From Lumnitzera littorea (taxonomy: Eukaryota > Streptophyta > Magnoliopsida > Myrtales > Combretaceae), in the NCBI GenBank assembly GCA_024138015.1, contig JAMXBB010000009.1, positions 43,073,542 through 43,137,541 of the forward strand: 64,000 nucleotides of DNA. Direction: 5' to 3'. Below, in pieces: positions 56,850 to 64,000 of this stretch; the stretch's first letter is position 1, and the number at the start of each line of letters is the position of its first letter. Under the pieces are notes generated by a model. The model made no database searches. It was not told the DNA's origin and worked only from the letters and a program-made list of their open reading frames with translations. The translations under genes and the position numbers were made by a program.

Positions 56850-58467
56850 TATTGAGTTTTCTCATTGTTGTTTTGATGATAACAAAAAGAGTGAAGATGT
56901 TTAATCAATGTATTAAGCATACAAGTCATTAAACAAAAGATAAGAATTTATTTTAGAACTAAATTTGAAAATTAGAAGCAAATTTATATATGAATTCAGT
57001 GTCACTAGATAGTATCAATAATTTACAAAATAGTAAAATCCATGAGGCTTATTGTACTTTTAATTGTTTGAAAGCTAAGCTCCACTGTTAGGTATATTTA
57101 GATAATGTATTTAATACGTTCCACTAAGTTGGACATTAAATCCATGGGGATTGAAGAGGATGAAATAAATCATTCTAAGGACAAACTTAGTCAAACACGA
57201 TACTTTATGACAGTAGGCAAATTTTTGTTGGAATTATATTATCAAATTTTTTATGAGATTTAAGATAGATTATTGTCAAGATAAGTGAAGGATTTCAAGG
57301 AATGCAATTTAAATTTTTTTTAATGCTCATATCAAGATTGAACATGGGTACATATGTGAAAATAGTTCAAGAAAGGGATGAATCTCAACTATATTGTTAC
57401 AGATTTTTTTCAAATTTAAATTGAGCTATTATAACAATATTTTTGAAGGAGGATTATTCAAGCATATCATATTAGATGAAAGTTTATTCATGTAGGGCTT
57501 CAACAAGAAAATATCCAAAGATTCATATTCAAATTCAAGATTATCATGTGTCAAGATTTGCTTCTAATTTTTGGAAGATATTTATTTTCAAAAGAACTCA
57601 ATTTTTTGAAAGGCATATTGATGAATTATGTGGTCAAACTAGATCATACACACAAGAAAATATGCATACTTTATTAATTATAAATACAGTTGTACAACAT
57701 TCGAATTGAACTAATCAATAAGGGTGAATTAGCTTCCACAAATTAAGAGATTACAAGCTAGATCAAGATTTTGGAAGATCCTTTAGGAAGTGTCAAAGAT
57801 TTATTGAAAATTTTAGCAAAGAGATATTATAACTATAGGATATAAAACCAAGGGAGTTCAAATTTTTTATACACATTTAATCTGCAATTGTTTGACTACG
57901 AACTTCATTCTTTAGAAAATTCAAAGATACATTCAAAATTTAAATCAAAGAGAACACTATCTACTCTAGTTTAATATTCTGATTTTATCTTGTACTTGCA
58001 ATTTAAGGTTCATTGTATTTTGTTCTCATTGTCATTGTAATTTTTATTTTTATTTTTCATAAGATAAAATTTGTGTTAGAGGAGAGATTCAAAATTCTAT
58101 AGATCTATGGTTAAGCAAGAATAACCTAGTGAGACAAAGCTACAAGACTTATATTTGTTTCTCTTATGATTAAGACAGTAAAAAGCGAATAGTGAAATGA
58201 CAACAATGAGATATATTGGGTCTTTAATAGTAGAGCCGAAAGAGTGCAAGAGGAATATGATCGAAGCACTATAGTTCTTAAGTCTGATCTTCTTATCCTT
58301 ACTCTCCTTTACTTCGTGTTTTGCTTATTATTTATATATTGTTTCACTCCATATCTTAGTTAAGTGATCAAAGGGGACATTTTTATTTAAACTTTGCAAA
58401 AAGTTTGAATTTTTTAGGTAACCAATTGAGCAACCCCCCTCCTTGGTTACTTTGGGGACCTACAACA
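56850..58467 (+). repeat. E: 3' LTR
   Basis: 1618 bases, starts TATTGAGTTTTCTCATTG (TGTTGAG with G-to-A) and ends CAATTGAGCAACCCCCCTCC through ACCTACAACA at 58467, the typical Sirevirus LTR end. The following pentamer is GTTCT. The partner LTR is not in the window. ORFs inside are chance products. Confidence 0.82.
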
Positions 58468-59766
58468 GTTCTTTCTATAACAGGCAAACAATGAGGCAAA
58501 TTGTCAAGGAGTTACATTTAAATGCCGATTGTCATGAATTTAACATTTTAGTATGGTGTTGGGAGATTGAATTATTATTCAGAAAATTAGTAAATTCCAC
58601 TTTCGACATCCTTAAGGTAATTTATGCTCTTTTAACATTTTTTATTTTTTTGTCAATTATTACTATAACTATCTGGTGAGGAAGGAAATGAATCTGATTC
58701 ATACTAGAGGAAGAAACTGAATTTGATTCATGTTATTAGAATACCGTGTTGATATCATTGCTAAACTATAGGAGTTTTTAGGTGTTCTTATTTACATTTA
58801 AGTAGCTTGGTTTGCCGATACATGTTGAAGTGTTTCGTACGTTCAGCAAAATTTTCTAAAAGAAAAAGGGAAAAAAAAATATTTATGTGACATCATAACA
58901 ATTTTACGAATTTGGGTAACTTAGATATAGAGAAAAAGCTTCTCATCATTACTTGACGTGCTTTACTTGGCTTTACATATCCGCTTTATCGCCGAGTACC
59001 CATGCTAAAAGACACTTCTTTATATTGTGGAATAATATAAAGGCATATAGCAAAAAGCCAATTGAAATGGTACAAGACACAAAAAGTTCCTTTTAGGGCG
59101 CTAAAGGATGTTTCGTCCAAAACGGTACCGGTAAAATGTGTAATACAAGGACAAAGGAATCTCCAAATTCAGGACAGCCGGCATTGAGATTCCTTTCACC
59201 GGTTTTTCCAGGCAGACCAAATCTTCAAATGTCCTAGGAGCTATAGGGAACCTAATGGACCCTTCAAAGCAAAGTGGGTAGGAGGCACTGGATCTCCATA
59301 TCCTCACTAGAGATCCATGCTGACTGTTCAACAAAAAGTTTAATAGACAACTTCTATCGCCATCACTTTTAAGTAAATTGCTAAACTTAAAAAGAGCTCA
59401 TGAAAACCTCGTCCTCGTAGTTTAATTTACTTCCATTCGATTTAATAAATACCAGTAGATGCATACATACAATGTGTATACCAAAGTTAAAATATATATA
59501 TATATATTCGATTTTCTATAATTTTGAGGAAGTTTTCCAAAACAATGTCATAAGGAGACATTGTATATATGTCTTGAGGAAGGCCAGCTTAATGCTTTTT
59601 AGTCTCCGTTTATTTTAGGAGTTCCCAGCGAAAATAGTTTATGTGATAAGCCAACTGAAGGATCAGACTATGCATTAGTCCATTGGTTGTCTAGATCTTA
59701 AAAAGCTAATGTCAAGTAGATCTTTTGAGTATTCACATGTGCGTTATATTCAATAGTCTTACGTTT
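58468..59766. other. Unassigned 1.3-kb interval between E and F
   Basis: Not matched to any element recognised here. A plus-strand stretch (58488-58617, MRQIVKELHLNADCHEFNIL and CWEIELLFRKLVNSTFDILK) ends at AAG|GTAATT, which resembles an exon with a splice donor. A minus-strand ORF (59101-59334, with LVRIWRSSASYPLCFEGSIR) lies in a locally GC-richer patch. I recognise neither protein. It could be host sequence that received E, or an older decayed element. Confidence 0.4.
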
Positions 59767-60418
59767 TGTTAAGAAAATAATAATAGTAAATTGAAAATAA
59801 AAGATAAAAAAAAAAATATTTGGATTTAATGTGAAAAACCGCAATTAGGAAAACCATAGGACCGCGTATTGTAAAATCTTCTACTATCAACAATAATAGG
59901 TTAACAGAATATAACTTCACTAATTACATTAGTGGATAAACAATTATCATCACAAATGGTGGATATTAACAAAATTACAATTTAAAATAATTTGTGAAAA
60001 TATAAATTCAACCAAACCAACCGATAACAATTTACCAAGAACGAAAATAACAATCTTTTAGAACTCTATGCTACGAATCTAATGACTGAAGTTTTATTAC
60101 AATTGAGATTCAACAAGCTATCCGATGGTAGCTATGAATTCGCTCAACTAAAACTAATTTCCACTTTCCAATTTGTAAAGGGATGAGCTATGTGCATCTA
60201 ATTTTCAATTAATGCATGTAATCATGCTCTTTCGACTTTTCTTCAACTTCCTTTTGTCTTCTTCTGGATTGCACATCCTACGGCTGCACTCTTCCATGTT
60301 TTCTTTCGCCATCCTTCCTTCTAATATATATGTAAGGGTTTTCTCTTCTTTATTTTTTTCTTTTATTATGTGTTAATAGCTATAAGCCCACATATGAGTT
60401 GAATTCATAAGCCTAACA
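59767..60418 (-). repeat. F: 3' LTR
   Basis: 652 bases. Ends are TGTTA...TAACA on the plus strand. The words GTGAAAAACCGCAATTAGG near 59831 correspond to the CCTAATT...GGTTTTTCACxT stretch near the 3' end of many copia LTRs. The adjacent pentamer on the left is CGTTT. Confidence 0.7.
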
Positions 60419-60438
60419 ACCTTTCCCTCAAACTCATA
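60419..60438 (-). other. F: polypurine tract
   Basis: On the minus strand GAGTTTGAGGGAAAGG directly precedes the LTR start TTGTTAGGC. Confidence 0.65.
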
Positions 60439-61674
60439 TGGGGTGCTCCATCACATTGATTATCTATCAACAAGTGGTAAGTTTTTTCCCATCAATATGG
60501 ATCTTTTCAAATTTCAAATACTTCTCTTGTTTGGACCCCTTCACAGTCAATCTTGCTTTAGTCTTTAATTTATACAACCATGTATTTTTAAGAGGCTACT
60601 TGCCCTTAGGCAATTCAACTAAATCATAAATATAATTCGCATGTAAGGATTTCATCTCTTTTTGTATGGCTTTTACCCATTCTTTCTTTTACTCGTATAA
60701 TATAGCTTCATCATAACATTCTAACTCTCTCCCATCTGTTAGCATCATATACTCTTGTGAACTACATCTAATGGATGGTATTCATTCTCTTAAGGATCTC
60801 CTCAACTCTATCTGCTAATTAGGTTCTCAAGTTGTTGTCTTATCTTCAATTGAATATTGTACATCTCCTCCTTCATTAGTATAATATTCAAGCATGGACA
60901 TTAGATCTACATCAATAAGGACCTTAATAGAGGATTTAGCCTTCTCTAACTTCCTTATATCTTCAACAGTTTGATCTTTTAGGAAGACAAATCTCTACTT
61001 TAAACAATTTTCTTCTCTACTAGATCCCATAATCTGCACCCATATTCATCATGTGCATAACCTAAAAATGTACAATGCATTGAATTTGCATCAAGTTTTG
61101 TTCTTTCATCCTTAGAAATATGCACAAGTGGCCTACAATCAAATATCTACAAATGGTTATAAGAAATATCTTTACCTATCCATACTCTCTCTAGAATATC
61201 ATTATTTAGAGCATAAGAAGGAGATAGGTTGATTAAGACAATTGTTGTTCTCATTACTTCTCTACAGAATGATTTAGGAAACCTGGCATGAGTCAACATA
61301 CACTTAATTCTCTTTGTAACAGTGTAATTTGTCCTTTCTATGATGCCATTCTATTGTGGGATCTTTAGCACTATCTTTTAAAGTTTAATACCATGGGTTT
61401 TGTAATAGTCTTCAAAGGGACCTCTATATTCAACACCATTATTTGCTTAAACACATTTCAACTATTTGCCTATTTCCCTTTCTACTCTAGAATGGAATTG
61501 CTTAAACACACCAAGAACTTGATATTTAGATCTCAAAGCATAAGTCCACGTCCTTCTAAAGTGATCGTCGATAAAAGTCACAAAATAAAGTGCACCACCA
61601 AGTGTTTTCTCTTTTATGTACTACACATCAATATGAACTAAATCAAATACATGAGATTTCCTTGGGGGTAGATA
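60439..61674 (-). pseudogene. F: integrase and RT N-terminal fragment (pol)
   Basis: Minus strand from 61674: SHVFDLVHIDV*YIKEKTLG and ALYFVTFIDDHFRRTWTYAL (first catalytic Asp), NNGVEYRGPFEDYYKTHGIK (61385-61450; the second catalytic Asp of DNG is Asn), PQ*NGIIERTNYTVTKRIKC with the Glu, HARFPKSFCREVMRTTIVLI, ERVWIGKDISYNHL*IFDCR and CTFLGYAHDEYGCRLWD. The RT start is EMKSLHANYIYDLVELPKGK followed by LKNTWLYKLK and KARLTVKGSKQEKYLKFEKI, where it breaks off near 60480. Stops throughout. Confidence 0.88.
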
Positions 61675-64000
61675 TGTCACGAACTAAGGACGGCCTACTC
61701 GTGGCAGACGCCGTATATTGTACAAAGAACCCCTGATTGGTTACCCTTCCAATCAAGAACTCTTCACACAATATATAAGGCTCTACAACCACTAGTTTCC
61801 AAAGAACATCCAGACTCACATGATATCATTACACAAATATAATTATATAAAATTTAAGTTACAAAGCTTATATTGTACAACATTTAAGTATGTCTAAGTC
61901 TATAATAATAAGATAAAGAAAAGTACATGGGAAGAGTCTAAATAAACTGTTCTCTCTCAATACACATAACAGCTCGCTCTTGCCCAAGTCCCCAAGCTAA
62001 CCTGCGGCATTCCACATCTTGTCTCTACAAATAGGCTATCCTGCAACAAAAGTCTAAAGGGGTATAAGCCTAAGCTTAGTGAGCAAAACCCTCAGCCACA
62101 CCACAAGCAAGTTATAAATACATTATATTCAAGCATATGAATGAATGATCAACCAGTATACCAATCAATACGTATAATTAACTAGTTCATATACGTAACT
62201 CAGATTTAACGCCCTCCGAAGTCAGGGTTGGAGTATACACGGCACCAATCAGATCCGGGTATTATACTAGAACTTACTTTACTACAGAATTCCACATTCC
62301 GTACTTATGTCAAATAATTCTTTTATTTTCAGAAAAACCTAAGTACTAGTATAATTGTGAGTGGGCCCCCGCAGTCCACACTCACCCCTAAACGGAGGCC
62401 TCTAGACTTGACCCTTAGCCAGGCGGTTGGCGCCTCCAACGCCTAGTGTTCCCGCGGGCCAGGGTAAGGTCATTTTTGTACGAGTGCACCGTATAAAACC
62501 AAATAAATGAATAATATCAACCCCCGAATGGCCTCTCTTTACCTCCGTGTGATGTGATGGCCGGAATAATATCCATGCTATGCATGTTAATGCATGTCTC
62601 AATTTCTTTTTTAGGCTGAGTATAATTAGGTTCAAATTATGCTATGACCATCCAATTGTGCACACAATCATTTTCTATACTACCATGCAACAAATATAGC
62701 CTTATCAATATTTAAGATAAGTTCACAATTCAAGACATACCAACATACACAGGCATTTTCCTAAACCCCACACAATCATCAATTAACAATAATATTTAAG
62801 TCCACTATCTACAATCACAAAACAAGCATGGAATCATTGGGTAAATACTCACTCGGCCATATTGATTTGCCCTAATCGTAGTAATCGATTGGGAGGTCCT
62901 CGTTCACCTCAGGGTCACCTGATCATTATGTGATAACAACACTAATAAGTATTTGAATTAACTAATAATTCTAAACATTTAATTACTTAATTCTACTTAG
63001 ACTACTATTAACTTTTACCCGGTAAGACTTTAATTTCAATCGTATATAACTTTTTCGTTTTATTTCTGATATTTATGAATTTATAGTCGTTTTTTATCGT
63101 TTTCGGACGTATATTCACATGGTAATGTTTGTTTTTGGATGTTAAGACCCCTATTTTACATTATGAACTAAATTTATAGAAATTTTTAGTTATAATATTT
63201 AAGTATTCTTATTACTTATATTTGTATCCTTTATTCCTTAAATTCTTATAATTTAGGAATTTACTTTGTTATTACCAATTCATATACTAAATTAGGTATA
63301 ATCTAATTTAGAAGGTGTATTAGAATTTTCTAATTTAAGTATCTAATTACCTACACTTTTCTTACTTTTCTCATTTTCTAAACCTATGCTTATGTCATTG
63401 CTTACATCATCTTTTCTTTATGTCATTGCTTATGTCATCTTTTCTTTATGTCATCATATGCTTATGTCATCATTCACCTCATCATTTGATTACATAAGCA
63501 TTACATCATGCTTATGTCACATGTACATGTCTTATGTACATTTATTTCTTACTTTATATTTATGTACATATGCCTTATACTTATACTTATGTACATATGC
63601 CTTATACATACATATACTTATACATCTACATATACTTATACCGTATTTATACATGTATTCCTACTCATATACCTATACGGTTGGATACGTATTTTTATAC
63701 TAAAAATTCGTATGCCAAATTTTTCCTTAAGAAAATCCTCTCAATTTCATCCTTTTGTAGTTCTATGTATGTATTTAGTATAGTATATACATATATAGTT
63801 AGATATGGTCTTAAATTAGATTATGTACATGATACATACTTATGTATAAAGGTTCACATACTTGTATTTCTTTGGTATTTCTTTATGTACACATATCTAA
63901 GAGTACATACGCATGTATTTCTTCCATTTCCTTCATGATTCTTCACTTTCTATACTTAAAGATGGAAACTTTGTTTCCTCTTCTTCAAGACATCATTAAA
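61675..64000 (+). repeat. Lone LTR 4 (TGTCACGACC family), cut by window end
   Basis: Starts TGTCACGAACTAAGG inside F's integrase. It shares with the other copies TATTGTACAAAGAACC (61714 on), AGCTTAGTGAGC (about 62076), AGTCGTTTTTTATCGTTTTC (about 63084), the TAYACATA-rich tract (63530-63680) and the block from CCTTAAGAAAATCCTCTCAA (63726) to AAAGATGGAAAC, which matches 28596-28835 closely. ORFs rich in Tyr here come from the repeat tract. Whether an internal region follows cannot be seen. Confidence 0.82.

Larger units (their letters stand above)
35538..58467 (+). mobile_element. Element E: Sirevirus-type Ty1/copia retrotransposon, 5' part missing
   Basis: Order gag, protease, integrase, RT, RNase H (integrase before RT, as in copia), then an env-position ORF and a 3' LTR preceded by AAAAAGGGGGAGAA. 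The LTR wording (TTGAGTTTTCTCATTGTTG at its start and an end with ACCCCCCTCC...CAACA) and the env-position ORF are typical of Sireviruses. It is interrupted by a MITE, two lone LTRs and C. It starts abruptly at D's 3' LTR edge; its 5' half is not left of D. Confidence 0.85.
59767..61674 (-). mobile_element. Element F: Ty1/copia retrotransposon on minus strand, internally deleted
   Basis: An LTR (59767-60418), a polypurine tract and an integrase-RT fragment, all in minus orientation. RT stops after its N-terminal third and is followed within about 60 bases by the polypurine tract, so the rest of RT and RNase H are deleted. The upstream part is cut off at 61674 by lone LTR 4. Wording of the integrase suggests a copia lineage different from E (Tork/Retrofit-like). 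Confidence 0.82.

Noticed and set aside
59101..59334. Possible organelle-DNA insertion because of higher local GC.
   Set aside because: I recognise no plastid or mitochondrial gene in either strand, so it is listed only as unassigned.
63386..63938. Three overlapping Tyr/Ile-rich ORFs, and a similar one at 28413-28655, looking like small membrane proteins.
   Set aside because: They arise from a TAYACATA-rich tract in the lone-LTR family, in more than one frame at once, and the copies are not alike as proteins.

Overview
The window comes from a plant nuclear genome, most likely a dicot. It is AT-rich and is built almost entirely from broken LTR retrotransposons of plant-typical lineages: Tat and Athila Ty3/gypsy, a second Ty3/gypsy family with initiator-Met primer sites, a Sirevirus-type Ty1/copia and a second copia lineage. 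It looks like old heterochromatin. I found no intact host gene, tRNA, rRNA or CRISPR, and no element that still looks autonomous. The species cannot be named from the sequence.

Layout (letters are my own labels). G, a Tat-lineage gypsy on +, fills 1-7136: protease remnant, RT, RNase H, a second RNase H, integrase, a repeat-rich 3' region, polypurine tract and LTR. D, an Athila-lineage gypsy on + (7254-35537), starts with a truncated 5' LTR, then primer site, gag, protease and the first half of RT. Its RT is split by A (11276-24152, minus strand). A's integrase is split by B (12514-18825, plus strand, same broad family), and B's 5' LTR carries 397 bp absent from its 3' LTR. After A, D resumes in frame with RT, RNase H and integrase, then a lone 3.7-kb LTR (26416-30077), a third ORF in the env position (31186-32570) and the 3' LTR (33865-35537).

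D's 3' LTR abuts E, a Sirevirus-type copia (35538-58467): gag tail, protease, integrase, RT, RNase H, an env-position ORF and the 3' LTR (56850-58467). E is broken by a MITE-like inverted-repeat element at 40223, by a lone LTR inside that MITE (40605-43671), and by another lone LTR (45143-55432) that splits the env-position ORF. This last LTR is itself interrupted by C (46173-52674), a full-length gypsy relative of A with a perfect 5-bp target duplication. Beyond E lie 1.3 kb of unassigned sequence, an internally deleted copia on the minus strand (F, 59767-61674), and a fourth member of the lone-LTR family running off the window end.

The deepest nesting is E > D > A > B > 397-bp segment. Insertion points can be fixed by reading frames that stop at one junction and resume at the next, and by 5-bp duplications (CTTGT/CTTGC, TATAG/TATAG, CTGGC/CTAGC, ATGCT/ATGCT, CTAAC/CCAAC). 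Most in-frame stops sit where the family has Gln, Trp or Arg, and most lost catalytic residues are G-to-A changes. Decay has therefore been dominated by C:G to T:A transitions, as expected of long-term cytosine methylation. The observations most worth following are the TATA plus CT-rich leaders in front of the env-position ORFs of both D and E, the four-member family of ~3.7-kb lone LTRs, and the PPT-LTR-PBS junction at 5386-7150.
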